A DNA stretch of 27,249 bases from Vairimorpha ceranae (Eukaryota; Microsporidia; Nosematidae), in NCBI RefSeq assembly GCF_000988165.1, contig NW_020169350.1, positions 1 to 27,249 on the forward strand. Reading direction: 5' to 3'. Below the pieces are notes generated by a model. That model did no database searches. It was not told the origin of the DNA and was given only the letters and a program-made list of their open reading frames with translations. Made by a program: the position numbers and the translations under genes. How positions within the stretch are numbered: the first letter of the stretch is position 1; every line of letters begins with the position of its first letter. Below, piece by piece: positions 18,730 to 27,249 of the stretch.

Positions 18730-21339
18730 ATGCAAAATAACAATGAGACATTTTGGAACATTGAAGATGAAAGTGATGAGGATTTTGAATCATTGATTAA
18801 TGGAACCCAAGAAGAAATTAAAAAGGATGATGAACCGACATTACAAGATGAAATATTAACTTCGGAAAATATGGATTTTTTGTGGTCTGATGACGAGGAA
18901 GAAAATGTATTTAAGATACAAAAGAATAAAACTGTTCATTTTGAAATATCACAAGACAAAAATAATTTAGAACAAAATAATACAAAATTTAATTTTACAA
19001 ATGAAAAAGGGATGTGTGAAGTGAAAAAAACATTTAATGGCGTGATAAGTGAGAATGATGCATTTAATAATGTAGATGGATTTGTAAATAAAAATATTTC
19101 TAATGATGCTACAAATTTCACTGCAAATAATAAGTTGTCAGAAATATTGAAGGCGGAAAATAATAAAAATGGAGATGAAAGGATTTTATCAGAAAAAATT
19201 ATTGCTACGCAGTTAGAACAGATAGTGAATGAAGAACCTTATAAATTACAAAATGTTACACAAGAAAAAATTAAAGAAGATGTATTTAATAAACTATCAA
19301 ATATTGAAAAAATAGAAGAAGATATAAAAAAGTTATCTATCGATGCTAGCAATAATAGCAACTTTGATACAATTCTAACAAGTGAGGAAATTTCTCAAGA
19401 TATCATTCAGGAACAGCATGGAGATTTTGATTTACCTTTTTCGACATCTTTTGAAAATTCCGTGTTAACTGATGGCTGTAAACATCAAAATAATGTTACT
19501 GCTTGCAATAATGAGGATGTTAATTTGGAATCTAGGACATCCAATTTTATAGAAAAAGAAGATAAACAGACAGAAAAAACAAATTTATTGTTTTCTAACA
19601 CGAATATTGACACTAAAGCACTTGTAGAGTCTACAAACACACCCAATGACACTGAACTGGTTAAAAATGGAAAGGGAAATATTAAATGGTCTTCTGCTGA
19701 TCTTACTATTAAAAAGCCTTTAGTGTGCGTTTTTGGTAATAGTGTTTTATCATTGAATTCATCATTTCAAAAGAGATATTTAAAAGATGGAACACAAAAG
19801 GAAGTTGATGTTAACATTTTTAGAAGATTTAAATTGCTACATTTCTTTGAAATTGTTGATGATGAAATAACAGATTTTTTTGAAGGTAAATCTCTTAATT
19901 TAATTCTTCAACTTATTAAGTTAAAGGATATTCATGCAGAGAGTATATGTGAAGTTATTGGTGCTAAACAGGTACAATATTCTTCAAAAACTTTTGTTGA
20001 TACTGAGAAAAGTTACGATATTAATACAGCATTAAATATATCAACGTTTAACAACAGAATGGCGATTGACTATTGTTTAAAAAAAGAAATGTGGATATTA
20101 GCATTACTAATTTCTAAAAATGATCCAAAAATTATTGAAAGAATTTTTTCTGAAATTCTCGATGAAGATATGCGATTTCTGTTTTGTGATAATACATTTA
20201 AAATGAATCAATCTTGGATAAATTATTTTATGCATTTTGCTAATAGCCCAAAATCGCATTTACATACAAAATATATTTTAGAGGTGTTTAAAAATGATTA
20301 TACTGATGGATGTTTGGTGTTGATCTCTTTATTTTTATGTAATATTATTGACTTGAAGGATTACTTTGAATATTTTACACATAGGCATGCTATTTTACAA
20401 ATTTTATTAATAATTCATAAAAAAATTAAAAAAATTTGTGGCATTGATATTTTGATGTATGAGTATATTAACGACACAAAAGAGAGGGATTTAGAAGGTG
20501 TCAAAAAGTTTTATAAATTGTATAAAAAAGAATTTAGAAAAGATTTTCAAATTATTTTAGATGAATGGTTTAAGTTAAACTGGAATTTTGGAATAAAAAA
20601 TGTATTAAATTTTGGAATTTCTAAGATATTAGATATGCCCGAATCTAATGATAAAAATAACATAAATGTTGTATCTACTCATGAACAGAAAAAAAATATA
20701 AAAAAATCTAATGAGTATATTTGTAATGTTAGTGATCAAAATGCTCATTTAAATTCTCTTGAAAATCAGGAGATTAGTCATAAAGTTGATAGAAGTATAG
20801 GAATCAATGAAAATGTTAATAAGCCTAATAAGGCGGTATATAAAGACAATGAACACAGCAAAAGTTTTGCCGATTTTTTTGATAATGATAGATCACTAAA
20901 TGAAGATAAAATAGAAGATGATACTGCATTGTTTTTATCAAGTTTTAGTTTAAATGAAGATGATAATGTTGATATAAAAAAATCGAAATCAACAGAAAGT
21001 GATGCAGAAAGTAATAGTTCTTTTTTTGGAATTTTTAATTTATTCAAAAAAAAAAGTTATAAAATCGATATTAAGGCATCTGATGATATAAAATATGATC
21101 CTGTTGCTAAAAAATGGATTAGCGGCAGTCAAAGTGTGGCATCAAAACAAGATATTTTAAATAAGCCTCAAATTCCAGTACCAAAAATAAAACCTAATGT
21201 TAATGCTTTTAATACGGCGAATAAGGATTCAGCAGTTAAAAAAAATAGTTTAGATGTAAAAAAGATGTCACTTTATGCTGGCAAGAAAAAGACAAATATC
21301 GTGGAATTTAGTACAATAAAAAAAGACAAAAAAATGTAA
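18730..21339 (+). CDS. SEC16: Sec16-like scaffold of ER exit sites
   Basis: Sec16 organises COPII assembly at ER exit sites. The 869-residue protein has an acidic, Asn-rich, probably disordered N-terminus (1-325). An ancestral-coatomer-like helical domain follows (about 330-600), containing ALNISTFNNRMAIDYCLKKE and MWILALLISKN (about 435-464), which match the Sec16 pattern of a helix pair ending in W..ALLLS. After a disordered acidic stretch comes a motif at about 764-797, FFGIFNLFKKK...KYDPVAKKW, like the conserved C-terminal 'W/F..F...K..(V)YD..LKKW(V)' segment of Sec16 proteins. The tail is Pro/Lys-rich. It is shorter than yeast Sec16 (about 2200 residues). The ATG at 18730 follows CCC by 5 nt. 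The alternative is a Sec31- or Nup-like ACE1 protein, but the C-terminal motif favours Sec16. The gene converges with the LRR gene. Confidence 0.82.
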   Translation: MQNNNETFWNIEDESDEDFESLINGTQEEIKKDDEPTLQDEILTSENMDFLWSDDEEENVFKIQKNKTVHFEISQDKNNLEQNNTKFNFTNEKGMCEVKKTFNGVISENDAFNNVDGFVNKNISNDATNFTANNKLSEILKAENNKNGDERILSEKIIATQLEQIVNEEPYKLQNVTQEKIKEDVFNKLSNIEKIEEDIKKLSIDASNNSNFDTILTSEEISQDIIQEQHGDFDLPFSTSFENSVLTDGCKHQNNVTACNNEDVNLESRTSNFIEKEDKQTEKTNLLFSNTNIDTKALVESTNTPNDTELVKNGKGNIKWSSADLTIKKPLVCVFGNSVLSLNSSFQKRYLKDGTQKEVDVNIFRRFKLLHFFEIVDDEITDFFEGKSLNLILQLIKLKDIHAESICEVIGAKQVQYSSKTFVDTEKSYDINTALNISTFNNRMAIDYCLKKEMWILALLISKNDPKIIERIFSEILDEDMRFLFCDNTFKMNQSWINYFMHFANSPKSHLHTKYILEVFKNDYTDGCLVLISLFLCNIIDLKDYFEYFTHRHAILQILLIIHKKIKKICGIDILMYEYINDTKERDLEGVKKFYKLYKKEFRKDFQIILDEWFKLNWNFGIKNVLNFGISKILDMPESNDKNNINVVSTHEQKKNIKKSNEYICNVSDQNAHLNSLENQEISHKVDRSIGINENVNKPNKAVYKDNEHSKSFADFFDNDRSLNEDKIEDDTALFLSSFSLNEDDNVDIKKSKSTESDAESNSSFFGIFNLFKKKSYKIDIKASDDIKYDPVAKKWISGSQSVASKQDILNKPQIPVPKIKPNVNAFNTANKDSAVKKNSLDVKKMSLYAGKKKTNIVEFSTIKKDKKM

Positions 21340-21639
21340 AAAATTATTTTTAATTTTTTAAATTTATTTTGAGTTTTATTAAAACATTTATAATTTTTAA
21401 CAAATCAATTTACGACATTTTTTTTATGAAACAAAAATTCAAAATTACTATAAAAGCTTAAATTTTTACAATTTTTTAATAAATGAGAAAATTAAGCGAA
21501 GATGAATGGAAATTTAAACATCAATAAATGTTTTAAAACAACTAATAACAAAGTAGTGGACACTGAAGATATAAACAAAAAGCTATTTTAAAGACAATTT
21601 ATAATCAGGTATTATATTTTTTAATAATAATTAGTTATT
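21340..21639. other. Short convergent intergenic region (SEC16/LRR)
   Basis: 300 bp of AT-rich sequence between two gene ends. No RNA or repeat was recognised, and it presumably holds both 3' ends. Confidence 0.5.
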
Positions 21640-22908
21640 CTATTCAAAAAAAATCTGATCAATTTTTTTAAATAATTTTTTTTTTGTGTGCAAATTATTT
21701 AACTTTGCAAGACTCCATAAATGCATTTTTTTAGAAAAAAATCCATGCACTTTATGCCGTTTTTTTATTTTTATAGATGGATTAAAAATATCCTTCACAC
21801 TAATTTTATGATTTACTAAAATATTATAAGGAATAGTATTATGAGTCTTGCTAAAAAGTGCACTAATTCTATTTTTTTGGTTTCTAAAATGTTTTTTACA
21901 AATTTTGTATTTTACGGGATACAACTGTGCTTCAAAATATTCACTAGTTTTAACTAGAAAATAAGCATTAAATATTGGACCACCACAAAACCCGCATTCT
22001 TCTAAATTTAATAATTGTTCAATTAAAGATCTATCAATTTTTTTATATATAGAGAGTGTATTCTTAACAATATTTCTTAGACACATTTCTACTAGATCAA
22101 GTTTTCCTACTTCTTTAAAAATATTTTCGTATACAAAAGTAGTAGTTATCCCATTAAAATCTATAAGAAATGGCATTCTAAGAATTTGTAAGGGAACATC
22201 TTTTATAAGATTATTATTGAATTTTAAATGTCTGAGAGATTTCAATTTACTAATTTCTATTGGCATCTCAGTAAACACGTTATGTTCTAAATGTAAAGAA
22301 TTGAGGGATTCTAGGTTTTTAATATTTTGAGGAAGTTCAGTTAAAAAATTGTATGAAAGATCTAGATGCGATAAATTTTTTAGTTCGCAAATTTCTTCAG
22401 GAAGGTATCGTAATTGATTTCTTGCTAAACTTAATGTATTAAGTTTTTGCAGCTTATTAATTGAAGGCGGAATTCTATTTATGTAATTACAACAAAGTTG
22501 TAAGAGAACCAAATTGTTAAGTTCATCCAAACAATTATTAATTTCAAAAATATTTTCTTTGCATAAAATTAGGTGATCTCCATGGTCTCTAGAATTATAG
22601 TACACTGTTTCTAATTTTTTACCGCTTGACACATTTTTATGCGCCAATACGCTTGGATCATCTTTTAAAGCATTATTTATTTTTTTCTTTGTTTTTATTG
22701 GAGACTTTTCTAGTTTTCTATTTATTTCATAATTGATTTTTTCTAGTCTAATGTCCAATATAACTCTGCCAGAGGTTTTTCTGGGAAGAGATATTGTGTA
22801 AGGAAAAATATTATCTTTTAGGCCAAATAAAGCATATATACCCTGTGCAGCTACATTAGCACGCCCTACACTTACAACCTTTAATGGTTTACTTGCCGAC
22901 GATCCCAT
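21640..22908 (-). CDS. Leucine-rich-repeat protein with predicted N-myristoylation and Cys/His tail
   Basis: The protein has 422 residues counted from the ATG at 22908. The longer ORF to 22947 would have to start with TTG. It begins MGSSASKP, a clear fit to the N-myristoylation pattern MGxxx(S/T)K and very close to the start of Src kinase, so membrane attachment is likely. Residues about 128-250 hold roughly five 23-residue repeats of the LxxLxLxxNxLxxLPxxI type. After the repeats comes a compact C-x2-C...C-x2-H motif: C305, C308 (ECGFCGGPIF), C337 and H340 (YKICKKH). This resembles the Cys-rich tail that follows LRRs in some fungal LRR proteins and may bind zinc. The C-terminus is very basic. 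The partner and pathway are unknown, but LRR domains of this class usually bind proteins. No CCC motif precedes this ATG. Confidence 0.87.
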   Translation of the reverse strand: MGSSASKPLKVVSVGRANVAAQGIYALFGLKDNIFPYTISLPRKTSGRVILDIRLEKINYEINRKLEKSPIKTKKKINNALKDDPSVLAHKNVSSGKKLETVYYNSRDHGDHLILCKENIFEINNCLDELNNLVLLQLCCNYINRIPPSINKLQKLNTLSLARNQLRYLPEEICELKNLSHLDLSYNFLTELPQNIKNLESLNSLHLEHNVFTEMPIEISKLKSLRHLKFNNNLIKDVPLQILRMPFLIDFNGITTTFVYENIFKEVGKLDLVEMCLRNIVKNTLSIYKKIDRSLIEQLLNLEECGFCGGPIFNAYFLVKTSEYFEAQLYPVKYKICKKHFRNQKNRISALFSKTHNTIPYNILVNHKISVKDIFNPSIKIKKRHKVHGFFSKKMHLWSLAKLNNLHTKKKLFKKIDQIFFE

Positions 22909-23837
22909 GTCTTGTGATTTTTTTAATTTATTTATAAATATTGTCAAAATTTTTGTACCAATAATTTATTAGTTACAAATAAATGATCTAATTTGTTAAC
23001 ATATTCGGTCAGTAAGATTTAGTTTAATTAAATAAAACAAATTAAATGATATTTTATTGGTAAAAATATAATTTTAAAATATGAAACTTGATAATATATT
23101 AAACAAGTATTTGAAAAAAAAGATATTTGTTTTCTAACAGCAAAATTTAGCTGTTAGAAAAAATTAAAAGATTTGAACATAACAAATTTTTTATTGATGC
23201 ATCTTATAATTTTAGAGACAAATACATCTGTGTAGTATCTGTTATGTCTTAGCCTTAAATAAGCCAATAAAAATGATTTAAATTTAGAAATATAAAATCT
23301 ATAAGTATGAAAAAATGTATTATTTGTACTAAATATTTGTCTTTTCAATTAGATAAAACATCATTTGTCTTTTGTAATTAGTGTTTAGAATATTTGAAAC
23401 TTAATACTATCAATTACAAAATAGTTATAAATGCATGTAAGCTAAAAATTTACTTTTACAATCAAAATAAATAGAATAAAAGAACATTATTTTTAAAACT
23501 TGTAATCAATTATATTTTTAATTATACTTTTCTACCAAAAAAATTTTTACTTAAAGGCCAGTAAAATATTAGATCATTGTTACGAAACAAAACACGGGTT
23601 TAATGATTTATAATTATTTTTTTCTAAATGTCAAAAATCTCTTTAACAAACAACACATAGATTTATTAAAATGACTCAATTATTCATTTTTATATTGTTT
23701 ATAAAATTTATCAACTTAAGGAAAACATTACATTTATGAAATTTGATGTAGAAGTTTTTAGCAATTTGAACTCTAACTATTTTTCTTTTTGACATCCAAC
23801 TGCTCGCTTTTACAATATTACACCTCGCTCGATTTCA
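22909..23837. other. AT-rich stretch upstream of the tRNA gene
   Basis: No coding gene was seen. A 64-codon ORF at 23154-23348 (minus) starts with TTG directly after a stop codon and lacks an upstream ATG. A perfect 12-bp inverted repeat lies at 23130-23161. Confidence 0.5.
23130..23161. repeat. Perfect 12-bp inverted repeat
   Basis: TTTTCTAACAGC (23130-23141) and GCTGTTAGAAAA (23150-23161) are separated by 8 nt. The repeat lies about 220 bp upstream of the LRR gene start. It could be a hairpin in an untranslated region, a protein-binding site, or the end of a small element. Confidence 0.7.
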
Positions 23838-23909
23838 GGGTCCATAGTTCAGTGGTAGAACATTCGCCTGCAGAGCGGTAGGTCGCAGGTTCAATTCCTG
23901 CTGGGCCCT
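23838..23909 (+). tRNA. trnC-GCA: tRNA-Cys (anticodon GCA)
   Basis: A 72-nt cloverleaf without an intron. The acceptor GGGTCCA pairs with TGGGCCC (one G-U). The D arm is GTTC-AGTGGTA-GAAC. The anticodon loop CTGCAGA carries GCA. The variable loop is AGGTC, and the T arm is GCAGG-TTCAATT-CCTGC. The discriminator base is T, as in cysteine tRNAs. The anticodon stem has a T-T mismatch at 27-43 and a wobble at 28-42, so the stem has only three Watson-Crick pairs. CCA is not encoded. Internal A box (TAGTTCAGTGG) and B box (GGTTCAATTCC) are present. Confidence 0.97.
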
Positions 23910-23915
23910 TTTTTT
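23909..23915 (+). terminator. RNA polymerase III T-run terminator
   Basis: Seven T begin at the discriminator base of tRNA-Cys and end before GAAAAG, as expected for Pol III termination. Confidence 0.85.
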
Positions 23916-24655
23916 GAAAAGATACCTATTTTATTATTTATTTCATTTGTAGTGTAACTTAGATTATAAAAGTAAATTTAAAATTATCATGTATTTTAAA
24001 TGTAATTAATAATAATTTACATATTCTATAATATGTTTACTTTGATTTTAATTTATAAGAATTTATCAAATATATATTAAGAAATGTTTTTTAATTTAAA
24101 TGCCAAGCTAGTAAGTTTTTTTATTATTTTATTTTATAAGGCTATAAGGTTATTGAAAATTTATATTAGTTGTTTTAATTACAATAATCAATAAAATACA
24201 TTTGTTAGAAATCAAGGCAAAAAACATTTAATTTAATCATCATTATTTATTTACAGTAATTATATATTTCTGTAATATATTTTAATAAAACCTTTGTAAG
24301 ATTACAAATATATCAAAGTTCTTTAAATTCATATTTTTTGATATATTGAATAAGTTATATTAAAAAAACTTTATAAGAAAAAAAAGAATGATAAGAAAAC
24401 TCCGCATCCGTGTCAAACATTTCAATTTTTTTTATTAAAAACACTAGACACTATTGAATTTTTAAAAAATAAATAACTTTAAGGCTATAAAAAAACCAAT
24501 TTAACTTTTTTAACTACATATAAACATTTATTTATTATTGTAATGTTATATAATAGTGATCACATAGATGTGCAAATATCATCATTACCTTTAAATTTAT
24601 GTCAAGCACTTTATTTTTTACTATTGCGAATAAAAAGTCCAAATTTTACCCCTTA
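23916..24655. other. AT-rich intergenic stretch before RNR1
   Basis: No gene or clear repeat was seen. The sequence includes the RNR1 promoter region and a possible upstream in-frame ATG at 24599. Confidence 0.5.
24649..24652 (+). promoter_or_regulatory. CCCC start-proximal motif of RNR1
   Basis: ACCCCTTA directly precedes the ATG at 24656, almost the same as ACCCCCTA before the SEC61 ATG. It lies downstream of the first in-frame ATG (24599) and argues for the later start. Confidence 0.5.
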
Positions 24656-27001
24656 ATGCAATTCAATATTCATAAGATAAGCAAATCTACTGATAAACTT
24701 ACACCTTGTATTTATCAACAGTTCAAAAATAAGTTTAAGAAATATATTTCTGACTTAGACTCTCGTTTTATAGCCATTGATGAATATTTTTTAAAAATTG
24801 AATCTGGATTATGTGATGATATAACAGTAGAAGAATTTATTTCGTTTGCTGCCGAGACTGCCGACTCAATGACTACGAAACATTATGATTATGGTAGATT
24901 TTCTGCTAAGATATTAATGGAATATTTAAAAGAAAATACGTTAGATTCTTTTTTTGCTAAAGTTGACTACATTTACAAAAATGGAGATTTTTACTCAGAA
25001 AAATTTTACAATATTGTTTTAGATAATAAAAAATTCTTAGATGAACTTGTTGATTATTCTAAAGATGATTCATGGACCTATTTTGCAATTCTTACGCTTA
25101 AAAGAGCATATCTGTTAACTCTTGACGGTCAGACAATTGAAAGACCGCAAGATATGTTGTTAAGAGTTGCTGTACAACTACATGGTGATAATCTTGAGAA
25201 TGTTAAAGAAACTTATGAACTGTTATCTAATAACATGTATACGCACGGATCGCCTACCATCTTTAATTCTGGTAGCAAAAAGTCACAACTTGCTAGTTGC
25301 TTTCTTTTAACACCCATCGAAGAAACAGTTGAAGGACTGTTTGAAACAGTTAAAAGATGTGTTCAAATTTCAAAGTCGGGTGGAGGAGTAGCTTTAGACC
25401 TACACGACATGGCTGCTAAAGGAACAAGTATTAGAAAAACAGGAGGTATATCAAAAGGTATTATTCCTTATATACAAGTATTAAATTGGTCTCTTAAATA
25501 TATTGGTCAAGCAGGAAGTAGAAGATCGGGTTGCCCTGCTATTTATTTAGAGCCCTGGCACAAAGACATCTTTGATTTTTTAGATTTAAGAAAAAGTATT
25601 GGAAAAGATGAATTAAGAGCCAGAGATGTATTTACTGGCATGTGGATTAATGATTTATTTATGAAAAGGGTTGAGGCTAACGAGGATTGGTCATTATTTT
25701 GTCCAAAATCTGTACCTGGACTTTCAAATGCTTACGGTAAAGAATTTGAGGATATGTATCTTGAGTATGAAAAAAAAGTTGATTGCGTTGTTGTTCCTGC
25801 ACAAAAGGTCTGGAAGGCTATTATTGAGTCACAAATTGAAACTGGTACACCCTACATGTTGTATAAAGATACTATAAATAATTTAAGTAATCAAAAGAAT
25901 ATTGGTACAATTAGATGTTCTAACCTCTGTACAGAAATTGTACAATACACCAGTCCAGATGAAGTAGCAGTATGCAACTTGGCTAGTATATGTTTACCGA
26001 AATTTGTAATTAATGGAGAATTTGACTTTAATTTATTTAAATCAGTTGTAAAAATAGTAACTAAAAATGCTAATATAGTTATTGATTGTAACTTTTATCC
26101 TCTTAAAGAAGCAGAGAAAAGTAACAAAAAACATAGGCCTATAGGTCTGGGTGTTCAAGGACTAGCCGATGTTTTTTTAATGCTTAGATTACCTTATGAA
26201 AGCGAAGGGGCACGAAAACTTAACAAAGAAATATTTGAAACACTATATTTTGGTGCTTTGGAATCTTCTTGTGAGGAGGCTGAGAAATACGGGCCGTATG
26301 AATCTTATAACGGATCACCAATTAGTAAAGGCATTTTCCACTGGGAAATGGCAAATTCTTCTACTACCGGTAGATGGAATTGGGAAGAGTTACGAAAAAA
26401 AATTTTAAAATATGGTGTTAGAAATTCTTTATTAATTGCACCTATGCCTACAGCAGGCACATCACAAATTTTTAATAATAATGAAGCATTTGAACCATTT
26501 ACTTCTAATATATACACTAGAAGAACAGCTTGTGGAGAATTTCAAATGGTAAATAGGTATCTTATGAATGATTTAATAAAGCTTAACATGTGGTCTCCTG
26601 AAATAAAAAATTATATTGTTGAACAAGAAGGATCAATACAAAACATAAGTGGTATTCCAGAGGAAATTAAAGAGTTATATAAAACAGTTTGGGAAATTAA
26701 AATGAAATGTGTTATCGATTTGGCAGCAGACAGGCAGGCATTTGTCGATCAAACTCAATCTCTAAATTTATTTGTTGCAAAGCCTACATACCCGATATTA
26801 TCAAGTATGCATTTTTATGGATGGAAACGAGGATTGAAAACTGGAATGTATTACTTGCGAACAAGACCTATTACATCAGCAATAAAGTTTACAGTAGATC
26901 TTGATATGCTTAAAAAAGTCGAAAAAAATGAAGCTACAAATGAGGAGCTAAAAGAAAACGAAATTAATAAAAGTGATATATGCGAATCGTGTAGTTGCTA
27001 A
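24656..27001 (+). CDS. RNR1: Class Ia ribonucleotide reductase, large subunit
   Basis: This is the catalytic alpha subunit that reduces NDPs to dNDPs with the radical-bearing small subunit. From the ATG at 24656 it has 781 residues. Catalytic residues are in register with yeast Rnr1: C215 (LASCFLL), N423/C425/E427 (SNLCTEI), C440 (VAVCNLASI), radical-relay Y732/Y733 (YYLRTRP), and the PMPTAGTSQIFNNNEAFEPFTSN stretch around residues 596-618. The C-terminal arm ends C776-x2-C779-x-C781. The N-terminal ATP-cone is degenerate: the usual VxKRDGR stretch is not evident, although GLCDDITVEEF...AAET is kept. A start at 24599 would add 19 residues. The later ATG is chosen because CCCC precedes it and because the residue numbering then matches yeast to within a few residues. 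The small subunit gene is not in the window. Confidence 0.96.
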   Translation: MQFNIHKISKSTDKLTPCIYQQFKNKFKKYISDLDSRFIAIDEYFLKIESGLCDDITVEEFISFAAETADSMTTKHYDYGRFSAKILMEYLKENTLDSFFAKVDYIYKNGDFYSEKFYNIVLDNKKFLDELVDYSKDDSWTYFAILTLKRAYLLTLDGQTIERPQDMLLRVAVQLHGDNLENVKETYELLSNNMYTHGSPTIFNSGSKKSQLASCFLLTPIEETVEGLFETVKRCVQISKSGGGVALDLHDMAAKGTSIRKTGGISKGIIPYIQVLNWSLKYIGQAGSRRSGCPAIYLEPWHKDIFDFLDLRKSIGKDELRARDVFTGMWINDLFMKRVEANEDWSLFCPKSVPGLSNAYGKEFEDMYLEYEKKVDCVVVPAQKVWKAIIESQIETGTPYMLYKDTINNLSNQKNIGTIRCSNLCTEIVQYTSPDEVAVCNLASICLPKFVINGEFDFNLFKSVVKIVTKNANIVIDCNFYPLKEAEKSNKKHRPIGLGVQGLADVFLMLRLPYESEGARKLNKEIFETLYFGALESSCEEAEKYGPYESYNGSPISKGIFHWEMANSSTTGRWNWEELRKKILKYGVRNSLLIAPMPTAGTSQIFNNNEAFEPFTSNIYTRRTACGEFQMVNRYLMNDLIKLNMWSPEIKNYIVEQEGSIQNISGIPEEIKELYKTVWEIKMKCVIDLAADRQAFVDQTQSLNLFVAKPTYPILSSMHFYGWKRGLKTGMYYLRTRPITSAIKFTVDLDMLKKVEKNEATNEELKENEINKSDICESCSC

Positions 27002-27249
27002 TAAAATTAATTTATTTGAATTTTTTCTTTAATTTCGACGATTAATAAATGTTTTGGACACTAACCTCTATGTAAACAAAAAAACAAATGAATATAAACA
27101 AAAAAATATTCACCACGCAATTTTATTAATTTTTTTATGTACGTATTTATATTATTATTCAGTTTATATAAATGTATTTCTAATTTAACGTGTCAAAAAT
27201 ATCAAGTATATTTAATTTAGAAAGCAACGGTCTAAAAGTAAATAATAAG
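27002..27249. other. 3' flank of RNR1
   Basis: AT-rich sequence with no recognised feature up to the window end. Confidence 0.5.

Noticed and set aside
22909..22947. 13-codon N-terminal extension of the LRR protein
   Set aside because: It begins with TTG. The ATG at 22908 gives the MGSSASK start.
23154..23348. Small minus-strand gene upstream of the tRNA
   Set aside because: The ORF starts with TTG immediately after a stop codon, has no ATG before its last few codons, and shows no family pattern.
24599..24655. 19-codon N-terminal extension of RNR1
   Set aside because: Possible, since it has an ATG, but the CCCC motif lies downstream of it, and the later start puts the catalytic residues in register with yeast Rnr1.
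12161..27001. Operon or functional gene cluster
   Set aside because: Genes alternate in strand, spacings are large and the products belong to unrelated pathways, so ordinary eukaryotic gene order explains the layout.

Overview
This window looks like nuclear DNA from a very AT-rich, intron-poor, reduced eukaryote, most likely a microsporidian with a moderately expanded genome (a Nosema/Vairimorpha-like or similarly AT-rich lineage). The evidence is that every long ORF is a single uninterrupted eukaryotic gene (TAF2, Sec61 alpha, Kae1, a DEAH-box RNA helicase, Sec16, the large subunit of class I ribonucleotide reductase). The tRNA-Cys is eukaryotic in style, with A and B boxes and a T-run terminator. 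Six of the eight complete genes have a CCC to CCCCC block 0-9 nt before a likely start codon, a feature described for microsporidian promoters. The species cannot be named from sequence alone.

Layout. Positions 1-2302 are Helitron (rolling-circle transposon) DNA. The window opens in the last codons of a RepHel helicase, followed by that element's 3' end (palindrome plus CTAG, 544-575). Five non-autonomous units of about 340-355 bp are then joined head to tail (576-2302), each with a TC...hairpin...CTAG structure. Positions 2303-4176 are gene-free AT-rich DNA. Next come a minus-strand hypothetical helical-repeat (PPR-like) protein (4177-5697) and a minus-strand TAF2 with a C-terminal bromodomain (6361-11565), the latter with a minisatellite at its 3' end. 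SEC61 (12161-13606, +) is divergent from TAF2. After 1.4 kb of empty DNA, KAE1 (14990-15985, +) meets the DEAH-box helicase (16008-18173, -) tail to tail with 22 bp between them. The helicase is divergent from SEC16 (18730-21339, +), and a 23-bp tandem repeat lies between them. SEC16 converges on a leucine-rich-repeat gene with a predicted myristoylated N-terminus (21640-22908, -). A tRNA-Cys gene (23838-23909) lies in the long gap before the ribonucleotide reductase large subunit gene (24656-27001, +).

Functionally the genes are unlinked housekeeping genes rather than an operon. Two act in the early secretory pathway (Sec61 translocon, Sec16 ER exit sites). The others act in transcription initiation (TAF2), tRNA modification (Kae1 in KEOPS), RNA remodelling (DEAH helicase) and dNTP supply (RNR1).

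The least ordinary parts are the Helitron tandem array with exact 3'-to-5' junctions, the TAF2-bromodomain fusion, the LRR protein with a Src-like MGSSxSK start and a Cys/His tail, and the PPR-like protein. Start codons for SEC61, RNR1 and the LRR gene were moved from the longest-ORF start to internal ATGs, because the longer ORFs begin with non-ATG codons or because the CCC motif and family length favour the internal ATG.
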